Positions 17,102 through 26,789 of a DNA stretch of 64,000 nt are shown in pieces (within the stretch, counting starts at the first letter, position 1; the number at the start of each line of letters is the position of its first letter). The DNA comes from Oceanicola sp. GTDB lineage: Bacteria; Pseudomonadota; Alphaproteobacteria; Rhodobacterales; Rhodobacteraceae. The notes beneath the pieces are model-generated. The model was not told the origin of the DNA, made no database searches, and saw nothing but the letters and a program-made list of their open reading frames with translations. The position numbers and the translations under genes were made by a program. The stretch lies in assembly GCA_022447275.1 (NCBI GenBank), contig JAKVBK010000002.1:62001-126000 (forward strand). The letters are read 5' to 3'.

Positions 17102-18698
17102 TCGCGAGGGCTTCAACGTCGATTACGACGAAAGCGGTGCCGTGGAGATCACCCGCGCCGACATGCCCGATATCCCCAGCGATGACGCGCCCACCGAAGG
17201 CGTTGCTGCCCCGCATATGCAGGATGGCATGGGCTGTCATGCGGGTGCCGATCAGATGGAAGCGGCCGCGCGGGCTGCGGGAAAGTCAGACATCCTGGAT
17301 CAATATGCCAAGGATTACCCCCAAGGCCCCCATGACAAGCCGCAATCCATGTGCCCTGCCTTCGGCTCCTTGCGCGTAGGTTTGCGGATGAAGCGCACGG
17401 CCACGATCCTGTCGGGCTCGGCCTGTTGCGTCTATGGCCTGACCTTTGTGAGCCATTTCTACGGGGCGCGGCGCACGGTGGGCTATGTGCCGTTCAACTC
17501 GGAAACGCTGGTCACGGGCAAGCTCTACGAAGACATTCGCGATGCGGTCCATGAGATGGCCGATCCCGACAAGCTGGATGCCATCGTCGTCACCAATCTC
17601 TGTGTGCCCACGGCCTCTGGCGTGCCTTTGCGCCTGCTGCCCGACGAGATTGACGGGGTGCGCGTTGTTGGCATCGATGTGCCGGGTTTCGGCATCCCGA
17701 CCCATGCAGAGGCAAAGGATGTGCTGGCGGGCGCCATGCTCGAATACGCCCGCAAGGAAGTGGAAGCCGGGCCGGTCCAGGCGCCCATAGGCGGACGCGA
17801 CAGCCGCCCCACACTTGCGCTGGTTGGCGAGATGTTCCCGGCGGATCCAATGATCATCGGCAAGATGCTGGAGCCCATGGGCATTGCCGCAGGCCCCACC
17901 GTTCCCTGCCGGGAATGGCGTGAGCTTTATGCCGCGCTCGATTCAGGGGCGGCAGCGGGGATTCACCCGTTCTACACCGCCACCTTCCGCGCCTTTGCGG
18001 CGGCGGGGCGCCCGGTGATCGGATCGGCCCCTGTGGGCCACGATGGCACGATGGATTGGCTGGCCAATATCGGGGATGCGTTCAACGTTGCGCCCGAGAA
18101 GATCGCCATGGCCCAGAACATCTTTGGTGGGGCGATCAAAGGCGCTCTGGCGGGCAGCCGGATCGACGGAACAATCACCCTGTCTGGCTATGAGGGCTCT
18201 GAGCTTCTGGTGGCGCGTCTGCTGATCGAAAGCGGCGCCGATGTGCCCTATGTGGGCACGGCCTGCCCGCGCACACCGCAATCGGATGCCGATCGCGCGT
18301 GGCTGGAGGCCAAAGGGGTCAAGATCACCTATCGCGCCTCCCTGGAGAACGACCTGGCTGCGATGGAGGCAATCAAGCCTGACCTTGCGATTGGCACCAC
18401 GCCCGTTGTGCAGAAAGGCAAGGAGTTGGGCATTCCCTCGCTCTATTACACCAATCTGATCTCGGCCCGTCCGTTGATGGGGCCGGCAGGGGCCGGCAGC
18501 CTCGCGCAGGTGGTGAACGCCGCCATGGGCAACAAGGACCGCATGGCCCACATGAAGGGCTTTTTCGAAGGCGTTGGCCATTCCGACACGGCCGGCATCT
18601 GGGAAGGGGCGCCAAACCTGCAGCCGCAGTTCCGCGCGATGCACCAGAAAAAGTTGGATAAACAGGCACGTGCCTCCAAAGCGGCGGAGATGATCTGA
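17091..18698 (+). CDS. bchY: Chlorophyllide a reductase subunit BchY
   Basis: 535 residues from the ATG at 17091 (11-nt overlap with bchX). This is one half of the NifD/NifK-like BchYZ heterotetramer. The family segments [37 protein letters not shown] and [14 protein letters not shown] carry the cysteines expected to bind the iron-sulfur cluster. The stop and the bchZ start share one base. An in-frame upstream start inside bchX adds 35 residues without family similarity and is rejected. Confidence 0.96.
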   Translation: MTSDREGFNVDYDESGAVEITRADMPDIPSDDAPTEGVAAPHMQDGMGCHAGADQMEAAARAAGKSDILDQYAKDYPQGPHDKPQSMCPAFGSLRVGLRMKRTATILSGSACCVYGLTFVSHFYGARRTVGYVPFNSETLVTGKLYEDIRDAVHEMADPDKLDAIVVTNLCVPTASGVPLRLLPDEIDGVRVVGIDVPGFGIPTHAEAKDVLAGAMLEYARKEVEAGPVQAPIGGRDSRPTLALVGEMFPADPMIIGKMLEPMGIAAGPTVPCREWRELYAALDSGAAAGIHPFYTATFRAFAAAGRPVIGSAPVGHDGTMDWLANIGDAFNVAPEKIAMAQNIFGGAIKGALAGSRIDGTITLSGYEGSELLVARLLIESGADVPYVGTACPRTPQSDADRAWLEAKGVKITYRASLENDLAAMEAIKPDLAIGTTPVVQKGKELGIPSLYYTNLISARPLMGPAGAGSLAQVVNAAMGNKDRMAHMKGFFEGVGHSDTAGIWEGAPNLQPQFRAMHQKKLDKQARASKAAEMI

Positions 18699-20200
18699 TG
18701 CTTGTTCTCGATCACGATCGCGCAGGGGGATACTGGGGTGCTGTTTATGCATTCTGTGCCGTGAAGGGCCTGCAGGTTGTCATTGACGGCCCGGTCGGGT
18801 GCGAGAACCTGCCCGTCACCTCGGTGCTGCATTACACCGATGGTCTGCCCCCCCATGAATTGCCCATCGTGACCACGGGCCTTGGCGAAGAAGAGCTGGG
18901 CCGGGATGGCACCGAAGGCGCGATGAAGCGGGCGTGGAAAACCCTCGACCCGGCGCTGCCGGCCGTCGTCGTGACCGGCTCGATCGCCGAGATGATCGGG
19001 GGCGGTGTCACGCCGCAAGGCACCAATATCCAGCGGTTTCTGCCGCGCACCATCGACGAGGATCAGTGGGAAGCCGCCGATCGCGCCATGACATGGATCT
19101 TCACCGAATTCGGGATGACCAAGGGCCGGATGCCGCGCGAGAAGAAGCGGGAGGAGGGCGCCAAGCCCAGGGTCAATATCCTTGGGCCCATGTACGGCAC
19201 CTTCAACATGCCCTCCGATCTGGCCGAGATTCGCCGCCTCGTCGAAGGGATCGGTGCCGAGATCAACATGGTGATGCCGCTCGGGGCGCATGTGGCGCAG
19301 ATGCGGGACCTCGTGAATTCAGATGTGAATATCTGCATGTACCGCGAGTTTGGGCGTGGCCTGTGCGAAGTGCTGGGCAAGCCTTACCTGCAAGCACCCA
19401 TCGGAGTTGAAAGCACCACCGCCTTCCTGCGCAAACTGGGCGAATTGCTCGATCTCGATCCCGAGCCTTTCATCGCCCAGGAAAAGCATTCCACCATCAA
19501 GCCGGTATGGGATCTGTGGCGCTCTGTGACCCAGGATTTCTTTGCCACGGCGAGCTTTGGCATCGTTGCCAATGAGACATACGCCCGTGGGGTGCGCAAG
19601 TTCATGGAAAGCGATCTGGGCTTTCCCTGCGCCTTTGCTGTTGCCCGCACCGCAGGCAAGAAAACCGACAATCACGCCGTGCAGGCCATGATCGACAAGG
19701 ACCGCCCGCTCGTCCTCATGGGCTCGATCAACGAGAAGATGTACCTCGCGGAATCGGCTGCAAAAGGGGCCGGGTTCGGGCCCCAGCCCGCCTTTATCCC
19801 GGCGAGTTTCCCGGGGGCCGCCATCCGGCGCGCAACGGGCACCCCGTTCATGGGATATGCAGGTGCGACCTACCTGCTGCAGGAGGTGTGCAACGGGCTG
19901 TTTGACGCGCTGTTCCACATTCTGCCGCTGGCCGGTCAGATGGACGCCACCGATGCCACCCTGACACCGCTGCGCCGCGACTTCCCCTGGGATGACGATG
20001 CCCAGGCCCTGTTGGACCGCATCGTGGAGACACACCCAATCCTGACACGCATTTCCGCAGCCAAAACGCTGCGCGACAAGGCGGAGGAAGCTGCCCGCAA
20101 GGCTGGGGCCGAGCGGGTGCAAATTGAGACCGTGCGCGGCTTTGCCCCGGACGGGCTGGAGGAGAAGACGAAAGTCACCAACGAGGGAGAACTGACATGA
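18698..20200 (+). CDS. bchZ: Chlorophyllide a reductase subunit BchZ
   Basis: 500 residues, the second NifD/NifK-like subunit of chlorophyllide a oxidoreductase. It starts [19 protein letters not shown] (after Met) and contains the cofactor-domain pieces [19 protein letters not shown] and [18 protein letters not shown]. It completes the BchXYZ enzyme that commits the pathway to bacteriochlorin. It overlaps pufQ by 4 nt (ATGA), so puf transcripts may be fed by read-through from the crt/bch promoters. Confidence 0.96.
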   Translation: MLVLDHDRAGGYWGAVYAFCAVKGLQVVIDGPVGCENLPVTSVLHYTDGLPPHELPIVTTGLGEEELGRDGTEGAMKRAWKTLDPALPAVVVTGSIAEMIGGGVTPQGTNIQRFLPRTIDEDQWEAADRAMTWIFTEFGMTKGRMPREKKREEGAKPRVNILGPMYGTFNMPSDLAEIRRLVEGIGAEINMVMPLGAHVAQMRDLVNSDVNICMYREFGRGLCEVLGKPYLQAPIGVESTTAFLRKLGELLDLDPEPFIAQEKHSTIKPVWDLWRSVTQDFFATASFGIVANETYARGVRKFMESDLGFPCAFAVARTAGKKTDNHAVQAMIDKDRPLVLMGSINEKMYLAESAAKGAGFGPQPAFIPASFPGAAIRRATGTPFMGYAGATYLLQEVCNGLFDALFHILPLAGQMDATDATLTPLRRDFPWDDDAQALLDRIVETHPILTRISAAKTLRDKAEEAARKAGAERVQIETVRGFAPDGLEEKTKVTNEGELT

Positions 20201-20463
20201 CCGACCAGACGACAGATCTGGGCATGGCGCCTGTCACAAAGGCGAGCGGCTCAACCGAGCACGTGCGCCAAAAGTTACGCGCGGCCCCGCCGCGCCGTGA
20301 GTTCTACGCGTATTTTGCGATCATCTTTCTGGCCACGCTGCCGCTGGCAACGCTGACATGGGCCCTTCTGGCGGCCCGGCAACTGCGTCTGCCCGAGCGC
20401 GGCCCGATCTCACGCGCCTGGTCCCAGGCCCGTGTGATCACACCGATGATCTTCACTGCATGA
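20197..20463 (+). CDS. pufQ: PufQ, photosystem assembly factor
   Basis: 88 residues with one predicted transmembrane helix at about 38-60 ([20 protein letters not shown]) after a basic segment. PufQ is required for normal bacteriochlorophyll supply to pigment-protein assembly in Rhodobacter. The start overlaps the bchZ stop. In Rhodobacter the puf promoter lies around the end of bchZ. No PpsR box is seen here, in line with puf control by other regulators such as RegA. Confidence 0.9.
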   Translation: MTDQTTDLGMAPVTKASGSTEHVRQKLRAAPPRREFYAYFAIIFLATLPLATLTWALLAARQLRLPERGPISRAWSQARVITPMIFTA

Positions 20464-20469
20464 CCGCGC

Positions 20470-20643
20470 GCCGCGCCGGCACGGCGCGGCCCCATGCAGA
20501 CCTGTTTTCGGGGTGCCGCCAAAGAAGGCAGAGCGGCACATCCCGGCCCCAGTTTCGCCTGTCCCCCCCGGTCAGGCGGAAACCGCGGGAGATGGCGAGG
20601 TAATTCGCATCTCCCGCAAACCCTGCCGCGGGGGTGCCGCGGC
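20470..20643 (+). promoter_or_regulatory. pufQ-pufB intercistronic region with three RNA hairpins
   Basis: Three perfect stems follow the pufQ stop: GCCGCGCCG/CGGCGCGGC at 20470-20490 (9 bp, 3-nt loop), GCGGGAGATG/CATCTCCCGC at 20585-20617 (10 bp), and GCCGCGG/CCGCGGC at 20625-20643 (7 bp). The last ends 17 nt before the pufB ribosome-binding site. Such structures in the pufBA leader protect and process the abundant LH1 message in Rhodobacter. Confidence 0.65.
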
Positions 20644-20673
20644 GTCAGCAATAGCGTTCCGGAGGAAAGTTAA
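20494..20673 (+). other. Candidate pufK-like leader open frame ending on the pufB start
   Basis: An ATG at 20494 opens a 59-codon frame whose TAA (20671-20673) shares a base with the pufB ATG (TAATG). The sequence is Arg/Gly/Pro/Ser-rich, has no homology I recognise and no clear ribosome-binding site. Rhodobacter sphaeroides has a short pufK leader frame just before pufB that modulates pufB translation. This could be a counterpart or a chance frame through a GC-rich leader. Confidence 0.25.
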
Positions 20674-20822
20674 TGTCTGATAATTCTGACCTGTCATTCA
20701 CGGGTCTGACCGACGAGCAGGCACAGGAGCTGCATGCCGTCTATATGAGCGGTCTCACGCTCTTCTCCGCAGTCGCCATCGTTGCCCACCTGGCAACGTT
20801 CATCTGGCGTCCGTGGTTCTAA
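20673..20822 (+). CDS. pufB: Light-harvesting 1 beta polypeptide PufB
   Basis: 49 residues: a polar N-terminus ([20 protein letters not shown]), a single membrane helix, the bacteriochlorophyll-ligating His39 in [13 protein letters not shown] and the typical RPWF end. The ribosome-binding site GGAGGA lies 6 nt before the ATG. LH1 beta pairs with PufA to form the ring around the reaction centre in the cytoplasmic membrane. Confidence 0.97.
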   Translation: MSDNSDLSFTGLTDEQAQELHAVYMSGLTLFSAVAIVAHLATFIWRPWF

Positions 20823-20838
20823 GGAAGGGATCTAAACA

Positions 20839-21000
20839 ATGGCACAGTTTTACAAAATCTGGCTCGTCTTCGATCCCCGCCGCGTGTTCGTGGCACAGGG
20901 CGTGTTCCTGTTCCTGCTGGCAGCGATGATCCATCTCGTGCTGCTCAGCACCGATCACTACAACTGGTTCGAGCTCGCAGCCATGAAGGCTGGCGGCTAA
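20839..21000 (+). CDS. pufA: Light-harvesting 1 alpha polypeptide PufA
   Basis: 53 residues. The amphipathic start [20 protein letters not shown] is followed by one membrane helix with the bacteriochlorophyll ligand His32 ([11 protein letters not shown]), then DHYNWFEL. It lies 16 nt after pufB, preceded by GGAAGGGA. It forms the inner ring of LH1 with PufB. Confidence 0.97.
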   Translation: MAQFYKIWLVFDPRRVFVAQGVFLFLLAAMIHLVLLSTDHYNWFELAAMKAGG

Positions 21001-21064
21001 TCCACCGTGGCCGCCCCACGGGGCGTCTGCAGGACTACCTACTATTGTGATCGCAAAGCCCGTT

Positions 21065-21097
21065 GCGGGCCGGGGTGACCAAGTGCCCTCGGCCCGC
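21065..21097 (+). terminator. Intercistronic hairpin between pufA and pufL
   Basis: The stem GCGGGCCGGGG (21065-21075) pairs with CCCTCGGCCCGC (21086-21097) with one bulge and a 10-nt loop, and TTTT occurs at 21107-21110. This matches the pufBA-pufLM intercistronic structure of Rhodobacter, which attenuates transcription and blocks 3' decay, giving an excess of pufBA mRNA over pufLMX. It explains the 190-bp gap before pufL. Confidence 0.75.
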
Positions 21098-21190
21098 GGC
21101 AAGAACTTTTAGCGACGGCCGCGCCTGCAGGTGACACAAGTTTCCTGTCCGCACCGCAGCAGGGGGCCGCCAGAAACCGGAGTAAGAAGT

Positions 21191-22021
21191 ATGGCTTTGC
21201 TCAGCTTCGAACGAAAATATCGCGTGCCAGGCGGCACGCTCATCGGCGGCGACCTGTTCGATTTCTGGGTCGGGCCGTTCTATGTCGGCTTCTTCGGTGT
21301 CACCACATTCTTTTTCGCCTTGCTGGGCACAGCGCTGATCTTCTACGGCGCCACCTTGCAGGGAGAATGGAACCCGTGGTTGATCTCGATCGAGCCGCCC
21401 GGCCTCGAATATGGTCTCGGCGCTGCGCCGTTGGCTGAGGGCGGACTATGGCAGATCATCACGATCTGTGCGATCGGCGCCTTTATCTCATGGGCGCTGC
21501 GCGAAGTAGAGATCTGCAACAAGCTTGGCATGGGGTATCATGTGCCCTTCGCCTTCAGCGTGGCTATCTTCGCCTACGTGACGCTGGTTGTGATCCGTCC
21601 GATCCTGATGGGCGCATGGGGGCACGGCTTCCCATACGGCATCTGGACTCACCTCAACTGGGTCAACAACGTTGGCTACCAATACGGCAACTTCCACTAC
21701 AATCCGGCGCATATGATCGCCATCACCTTCTTCTTCACCACCACGCTTGCGTTGGCGCTGCACGGCAGTTTGATCCTGTCGGCTGCGAACCCGGAGAAGG
21801 GTGAGGAGATGAAGACGCCGGACCACGAAGACACCTACTTCCGTGACTTCATCGGCTATTCGGTCGGCACCTTGGGCATCCACCGCGTGGGTCTCCTGTT
21901 GGCGCTGAATGCCGGCTTCTGGAGCGCGATTTGTATCGTGATCTCGGGCACCATCTGGTTCGACCAGTGGATCGCTTGGTGGGATTGGTATCTGTTCCTG
22001 CCCTTCTGGGCCGACCTTTAA
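21191..22021 (+). CDS. pufL: Photosynthetic reaction centre L subunit PufL
   Basis: 276 residues with five membrane helices. Expected pigment and metal ligands are present: His154 (IWTHLNW), His174 (NPAHMIAI), His191 (LALHGS) and His231 (GIHRVG). The QB pocket shows Glu213, Asp214 and Ser224, and Glu105 lies near the bacteriopheophytin. The ATG at 21191 follows GGAGTAAGA. The C-terminus (LFLPFWADL) is slightly shorter than in Rhodobacter sphaeroides. Confidence 0.98.
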   Translation: MALLSFERKYRVPGGTLIGGDLFDFWVGPFYVGFFGVTTFFFALLGTALIFYGATLQGEWNPWLISIEPPGLEYGLGAAPLAEGGLWQIITICAIGAFISWALREVEICNKLGMGYHVPFAFSVAIFAYVTLVVIRPILMGAWGHGFPYGIWTHLNWVNNVGYQYGNFHYNPAHMIAITFFFTTTLALALHGSLILSAANPEKGEEMKTPDHEDTYFRDFIGYSVGTLGIHRVGLLLALNAGFWSAICIVISGTIWFDQWIAWWDWYLFLPFWADL

Positions 22022-22033
22022 GGAGAACCTGAG

Positions 22034-22957
22034 ATGGCAGAATATCAGAACATCTTCACCCAGGTTCAGGTGCGCGGAGAGCCCGAATACGGCATGGCGG
22101 GGAACGCCGACCTTGCCGACCGTGTGGGCAAACCCAGCTTTTCCGGCTTGTTCGGCTGGTTGGGCAACGCGCAGCTTGGCCCTGTCTACCTTGGCCCCTA
22201 TGGCGTTGTTTCGCTGGCGGCTGGCCTGATCTGGTTCACCATGGTGGGCGCTTCGTTCTGGGGACAGGTGGATTACAACCCCGCTCTGTTCATGCGCGAA
22301 TTGTTCTACCTGGCGCTTGAGCCGCCTGCGCCCGAATACGGGCTCTCCATGCCGCCGCTGTCGGAAGGAGGCATGTACCTGATTGCGAGCTTCTTCCTGC
22401 TCGTGTCGGTGCTGGCTTGGTGGCTGAGGTCCTATACGCTGGCTGAACAGCTTGGCATGGGCAAACATATCTCCTGGGCGTTTGCCTCGGCGATCTGGTT
22501 GTTCCTCGTGCTTGGCCTGTTCCGTCCCATCCTGATGGGCAGCTGGTCGGAGGCAGTGCCCTACGGCATCTTCCCCCACCTGGACTGGACCAACAACTTC
22601 TCGCTGACCTACGGCAACCTCTTCTACAATCCGTTCCACGCGCTTTCGATCGTGTTCCTGTATGGCTCGACCCTGCTGTTTGCCATGCACGGAGCGACCA
22701 TCCTTGCGGTGTCCCGTTACGGCGGTGACCGCGAGCTGGAGCAGATCGCGGACCGTGGTACGGCCTCGGAGCGGGCTGCCCTCTTCTGGCGCTGGACCAT
22801 GGGCTTTAACGCCACCATGGAAGGTATCCACCGCTGGGCGTGGTGGTTTGCAGTGCTGACCACCCTGACGGGCGGTATCGGCATCCTGCTGACCGGGACG
22901 GTTGTTGACGATTGGTATGCCTGGGCTCAGGTCCACGGCTACGCACCGCCACTCTGA
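22034..22957 (+). CDS. pufM: Photosynthetic reaction centre M subunit PufM
   Basis: 307 residues, the same length as in Rhodobacter. Ligands are His182 (PHLDWTNN), His202 (NPFHALS), His219 (AMHGATI) and His266 (GIHRWAW), with Glu234, Trp252 and Tyr210 conserved around QA and the primary donor. The C-terminus is short and no cytochrome subunit gene follows, so soluble carriers must reduce the photo-oxidised donor. AAGGAGA precedes the ATG. Confidence 0.98.
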   Translation: MAEYQNIFTQVQVRGEPEYGMAGNADLADRVGKPSFSGLFGWLGNAQLGPVYLGPYGVVSLAAGLIWFTMVGASFWGQVDYNPALFMRELFYLALEPPAPEYGLSMPPLSEGGMYLIASFFLLVSVLAWWLRSYTLAEQLGMGKHISWAFASAIWLFLVLGLFRPILMGSWSEAVPYGIFPHLDWTNNFSLTYGNLFYNPFHALSIVFLYGSTLLFAMHGATILAVSRYGGDRELEQIADRGTASERAALFWRWTMGFNATMEGIHRWAWWFAVLTTLTGGIGILLTGTVVDDWYAWAQVHGYAPPL

Positions 22958-22972
22958 TCTGGAGGAGATACC

Positions 22973-23221
22973 ATGAGTTCGCAACGTACCTCGATCCTGG
23001 GTGAAGACGATCCCAAGCACGCGCTTCGGAATCAGGGCCTGGCCCTGATGATGAAGGGGGCGCTCTACGGTGTGGCTGTATTCGTTGGCGCGCTCGCCTT
23101 CGTCTACATCATCATCGGGATTGGCACCCTGTTGCCGGAAGACAGCAAGACGGCACCGGATCCAACGCCGACCTCAAGCCAGGTTCTGCCTTTGCAGAGC
23201 CCGGAGACGGATACGGCCTGA
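22973..23221 (+). CDS. pufX: PufX, RC-LH1 core complex polypeptide
   Basis: 82 residues with a single membrane helix at about 29-54. It has the PufX-like features MMKGALYG before the helix and LLPE...APDP after it, and it occupies the position directly after pufM. PufX opens the LH1 ring for quinone exchange and organises core dimers in Rhodobacter. Sequence conservation in this family is low, so the call rests on position, length and these motifs. Its presence instead of pufC narrows the host to PufX-bearing Rhodobacterales. Confidence 0.85.
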   Translation: MSSQRTSILGEDDPKHALRNQGLALMMKGALYGVAVFVGALAFVYIIIGIGTLLPEDSKTAPDPTPTSSQVLPLQSPETDTA

Positions 23222-23225
23222 GATC

Positions 23226-23263
23226 GGGCAGGGGGCTTGGCGCCGCTGCCGCGCCCCCTGCCC
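23226..23263 (+). terminator. Perfect hairpin just after pufX
   Basis: An 11-bp perfect stem (GGGCAGGGGGC at 23226-23236, GCCCCCTGCCC at 23253-23263) starts 5 nt after the pufX stop. It lacks a T-run, so it is more likely a 3' stability element than the main terminator. Confidence 0.6.
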
Positions 23264-23347
23264 ACAGCCATTCAGGCTGATGTCCCGGCCTGAATGTTCG
23301 GGGGTTCGCAAGACCCCGGTTCCCTTTCCTGTTGGCTACAGGAACTG

Positions 23348-23382
23348 GCGCCGTGCGGGACATGTCCTGCACGGCGCTTTTT
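23348..23382 (+). terminator. Rho-independent terminator of the puf operon
   Basis: A long stem, GCGCCGTGC (23348-23356) with GCACGGCGC (23369-23377) and an inner GGAC/GTCC helix, is followed by TTTTT at 23378-23382. It ends 36 nt before the dxs start, so dxs must rely on read-through or on sequence within this short gap. Confidence 0.85.
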
Positions 23383-23418
23383 CGTTTCGAAGAAACCACC
23401 ACACCCCGGGAGGCCGCC

Positions 23419-25344
23419 ATGACCGCCACCACACCCACCACCCGCCCCCACACGCCCACTCTGGACCGTGTGGCCAGCCCCGCAGATCTGAAAAGCTTCA
23501 GCGACGGGGAGTTGGCGCGATTGGCCGATGAGGTGCGCGCCGAGGTGATTTCTGCCGTGTCAGAAACGGGCGGCCATCTGGGCAGCTCACTCGGCGTCGT
23601 CGAGCTTGCAACGGCGATCCACGCGGTTTTCAACACGCCCCATGACAAGCTGGTCTGGGATGTGGGCCACCAATGCTACCCGCACAAGATCCTTACCGGG
23701 CGGCGCGACCGCATCCGCACCCTGCGCCAGGGCGGCGGCCTGTCTGGTTTCACCAAGCGCGCAGAGTCTGAATATGACCCGTTTGGGGCCGCCCATAGTT
23801 CCACCTCGATCTCGGCGGCACTGGGCTTTGCCAAGGCACGCGATCTGGGCCAGCCCACAGGCGATGCGATTGCCGTGATCGGTGATGGCTCGATCAGCGC
23901 AGGGATGGCCTATGAGGCGATGAATTGCGCTGGCCATGAGAACAGCCGCCTGTTCGTGATCCTCAATGACAATGAGATGTCGATCGACCCGCCGGTGGGT
24001 GCGATGTCGAACTACCTGTCGGGCCTCTACGCGGACAATCCGCTGATCAAGATGGCAGAAGGGTTCGAGGCCGCCTTGCCCGGGCCCCTGCGCGATCACG
24101 CCCGGCGCGCGCGTCAGATGGTCGTCGGGGCTGACCAAACCGGCGGCACCCTCTTCGAAGAACTGGGCTTCAGCTATATCGGCCCGGTCGATGGCCATAA
24201 CATGGCGCATCTGCTGTCTATTCTGCGTCACGCCAAGGCCCGCGCCGATGGCCCTGTGCTGATCCATGCGCTGACCGTCAAGGGCAAGGGCTATGCGCCC
24301 GCCGAGGCAAGCAATGATTGCTATCACGGCGTTGCCAAGTTCGACGTGCCCACGGGCACCCAGAAGAAATCCCGCCCCAATGCGCCCAGCTATACCAAGG
24401 TGTTTGGGGAAACCCTCACCGACGCGGCCGCCCGCGATGGCCGCATCGTTGCGGTGACTGCTGCCATGCCCTCGGGCACGGGCACGAAAATCCTGCAGGA
24501 TCGGTTCCCAGCACGACACTTTGATGTGGGCATTGCCGAGCAGCACGCTGTCACCTTCTCTGCGGGCCTTGCCGCTGGCGGGCTCAAGCCGTTCTGTGCG
24601 ATCTATTCCACCTTCCTGCAGCGCGGCTATGACCAGATCGTGCATGATGTGGCGCTTCAGAACTTGCCCGTGCGCTTCTGCATAGACAGGGCCGGCCTTG
24701 TGGGTGCCGATGGTGCCACCCATGCAGGCGCGTTCGACATTGCCTACCTGTCCAACCTGCCCAACATGATGGTGATGGCCGCAGGCGATGAGGCAGAACT
24801 CAAGCACATGATCACCACGGCTGCCGCCTATGATGCGGGCCCATGCGCCGTGCGGTATCCCCGCGGGGAGGGCGTCGGCGTCGAGATGCCAGAGCACGGC
24901 GAGGTGCTGGAGATCGGCAAGGGCCGTGTGCTGCGCGAGGGATCCACCGTCGCGCTGCTCTCGCTCGGGGGGCACCTGTCGGAATGCCTCGATGCCGCCA
25001 TTCGCCTTGAGGCGCGCGGCATCTCCACCACGGTGGCGGATGCCCGCTTTGCAAAACCGCTGGACACGGACCTGATCGAGCGCCTTGCCGCCGAGCATGA
25101 CGCCCTGATCACCGTCGAAACGGGTGCAACCGGGGGCTTTGGTGCCCATGTTCTGCATCACTTGGCGGGGCGCGGCCTGCTCGATCACGGGTTGCGGATC
25201 CGCACGATGACCTTGCCTGACCGTTTCATTGATCAAGACAGTCCGGCGGGCATGTATGCCGATGCGGGCCTGACTGCCGATGACATTGCGGCCACGGCGC
25301 TGAATGCGATGGGCGTGGCCAATTTGGATGTGCGTCGCGCCTGA
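23419..25344 (+). CDS. dxs: 1-deoxy-D-xylulose-5-phosphate synthase Dxs
   Basis: 641 residues, a thiamine-diphosphate transketolase-like enzyme condensing pyruvate and glyceraldehyde-3-phosphate, the first step of the MEP isoprenoid pathway. The TPP motif is [20 protein letters not shown]...LNDNEMS. The catalytic His region is [13 protein letters not shown], and the transketolase C-domain includes [15 protein letters not shown]. The ATG at 23419 has GGGAGG upstream; an earlier in-frame start would overlap the terminator. Location behind puf links precursor supply to pigment demand. Confidence 0.96.
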   Translation: MTATTPTTRPHTPTLDRVASPADLKSFSDGELARLADEVRAEVISAVSETGGHLGSSLGVVELATAIHAVFNTPHDKLVWDVGHQCYPHKILTGRRDRIRTLRQGGGLSGFTKRAESEYDPFGAAHSSTSISAALGFAKARDLGQPTGDAIAVIGDGSISAGMAYEAMNCAGHENSRLFVILNDNEMSIDPPVGAMSNYLSGLYADNPLIKMAEGFEAALPGPLRDHARRARQMVVGADQTGGTLFEELGFSYIGPVDGHNMAHLLSILRHAKARADGPVLIHALTVKGKGYAPAEASNDCYHGVAKFDVPTGTQKKSRPNAPSYTKVFGETLTDAAARDGRIVAVTAAMPSGTGTKILQDRFPARHFDVGIAEQHAVTFSAGLAAGGLKPFCAIYSTFLQRGYDQIVHDVALQNLPVRFCIDRAGLVGADGATHAGAFDIAYLSNLPNMMVMAAGDEAELKHMITTAAAYDAGPCAVRYPRGEGVGVEMPEHGEVLEIGKGRVLREGSTVALLSLGGHLSECLDAAIRLEARGISTTVADARFAKPLDTDLIERLAAEHDALITVETGATGGFGAHVLHHLAGRGLLDHGLRIRTMTLPDRFIDQDSPAGMYADAGLTADDIAATALNAMGVANLDVRRA

Positions 25345-25652
25345 TGATCCGCCACATCGTTCTTACGCGCTTTGCCCCGGCCACGTCGGAAGACGTGATC
25401 GCGCAGATCTACGCGCAACTGCAGGCGCTGGTCGTGCGCTTGCCGGGGGCCTCTGGGTTTCATGGCGGCCGCTCTGCCAGTCCCGAGCAGTTAGAGCGCG
25501 GATACCACCACGGGTTCACGATCGATTTCGACAGTTGGGCCGCGCTGGCCACCTATGCCGAACACCCCGATCACAAAGCTCTTGGCGCGCAGCTGGTGCA
25601 GCACGCAGAGGGTGGGATCGATGGCATTCTGGTGCTCGATATCGAGGTTTAG
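25344..25652 (+). CDS. Dabb-domain (stress-responsive alpha-beta barrel) protein
   Basis: 102 residues with the dimeric ferredoxin-like Dabb pattern: [12 protein letters not shown] at the start, GYHHGFTIDFDSWAALATYAEHPDHKAL in the middle, and a final ILVLDIEV strand. The start shares a base with the dxs stop, so it is coupled to dxs. The function of the family is poorly defined. A role near isoprenoid or photosynthesis metabolism is only suggested by location. Confidence 0.75.
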   Translation: MIRHIVLTRFAPATSEDVIAQIYAQLQALVVRLPGASGFHGGRSASPEQLERGYHHGFTIDFDSWAALATYAEHPDHKALGAQLVQHAEGGIDGILVLDIEV

Positions 25653-25769
25653 AAGGCCGCACACAGCCCCCCTTTTGGCCAAGCCTGCTGGCCTGCCAAA
25701 CGGGCCGCGGCGTAGTTTCGCACTTGGTTGAAAAGCGCCTGTTTTCAACCGGATGTAGCGGTCACAGCC

Positions 25770-26011
25770 GCCTTGATTGATGGGGCAGAAGGGGCGCTTG
25801 GCCCGCCCTTTGACGATGTGGACGAGGCCGTTTCCAAAGGGCCGGTTGCTGCCTTGACGGCGGGCTTGCCAAAGGGCCTGACGTCGCAGGGCGTCCGCGT
25901 GAAAGCCATCCGCCCGTTGTGATCGGGACCGACATTCATGCCAGCGGCAGCCAGCCCCACAAGGCATGGCGCTTGGCCGATGCCAGCCTCCATATCAGCG
26001 GTGGGCGTTGA
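25770..26011 (+). pseudogene. Decayed short-chain dehydrogenase/reductase fragment
   Basis: In the frame of 25728-25922, VSKGPVAALTAGLPKGLTSQGVRVKAIRP mimics the SDR motif SKGA-x-LT-GLAKE-x-GIRVNA-RPG, but the catalytic Tyr is replaced (DEAVSKG for YAASKG). A stop then appears, and the -1 frame continues with VIGTDIHASG, the next SDR block, jumping to ADASLHISGGR and stop, the usual SDR C-terminus. A frameshift plus an internal deletion and loss of the N-terminal half mark a dead gene. The rest of the gap to 26249 (about 240 bp) shows only a 6-bp hairpin (ATGCCT/AGGCAT, near 26190-26206). Confidence 0.6.
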
Positions 26012-26249
26012 TGATCTGGTCTATCTCGCAGCAGTGAGGCAGCAATCCACACGCCTCTGAAACCCGACGCTTCTTTTTTGCGCCTTGGGTATGCCAGGAC
26101 AGGATAGGGGAGGTGTTGATCAGCAAACCGGCTGCACGCAGCGTGCATGTGTCGGATCGGGAGAAGCGCTGGCTTTGGCCTGCGCATGCTATGCCTGCGA
26201 AGGCATATGCGTGCCTCAGCACGGGGCGCTCTGGGCGGCGCGGCCGCGA

Positions 26250-26789
26250 TCAGGCGGTCAGCAACGTGCCGAAAATTCGGTCTTTGTGCTCGCGCAGATA
26301 GATCTGCAGCCAAGGGGTAAAGCGGTTGGGGCGGCGCTGGATTTCGGCGGTTAGATCATAAAATCCAACCCATTCCGCCTGCATCACCTCATCCGGGTTT
26401 GGCTTGATCGACATCTTTCGATCCCCCATGGCGAGGTAGATATCCACCACTTCATGCTCGATCAGGCCGCCGCCCACATCGGCCCGGTATTCAACCCGGT
26501 CCCGGTAGGCGGGATAGAGGCCGGTAATCCCGAGTTCTTCCTTGAGGCGGCGCATCGCGCAATCTGCAGGGTCTTCGTCCCACATGGGATGGGTGCAGCA
26601 GGTGTTGGCCCACAGTCCGGGCGTGTGGTACTTGCCCAAGGCGCGCCGTTGCAGCAGCACGTTGTCTCCATCCATCACGAACACCGACACCGCTTTGTGC
26701 CGGAGGCCCCTTTGGTGGACTTCCAGTTTTTCGACCGGCGTCAGGACGCCATCGATCCAGGCGGGGATATATTCAGACATAGACTTCAT
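26250..26789 (-). CDS. idi: Isopentenyl-diphosphate delta-isomerase, type I
   Basis: 179 residues, a Nudix-fold enzyme interconverting isopentenyl and dimethylallyl diphosphate. The active-site cysteine lies in ANTCCTHPMWDE and the metal-binding Nudix-like glutamates in RLKEELGI. The first ATG (26789) overlaps the bchP stop as ATGA; a second at 26780 would also serve. It is the last gene of the minus-strand bchG-orf428-bchP-idi run and supplies CrtE. Confidence 0.95.
   Translation of the reverse strand: MKSMSEYIPAWIDGVLTPVEKLEVHQRGLRHKAVSVFVMDGDNVLLQRRALGKYHTPGLWANTCCTHPMWDEDPADCAMRRLKEELGITGLYPAYRDRVEYRADVGGGLIEHEVVDIYLAMGDRKMSIKPNPDEVMQAEWVGFYDLTAEIQRRPNRFTPWLQIYLREHKDRIFGTLLTA

Noticed and set aside
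23332-23418. Upstream extension of dxs by 29 codons
   Set aside because: It spans the puf terminator hairpin; the ATG at 23419 has a good ribosome-binding site and family-like N-terminus.
25491-25967. Minus-strand open frame of 158 codons between the Dabb gene and idi
   Set aside because: Overlaps the Dabb gene antisense; composition like random GC-rich DNA. The plus-strand SDR remains explain the region better.
26113-26301. Plus-strand open frame of 62 codons downstream of idi
   Set aside because: No ribosome-binding site, no recognisable sequence, overlaps the idi 3' end antisense.
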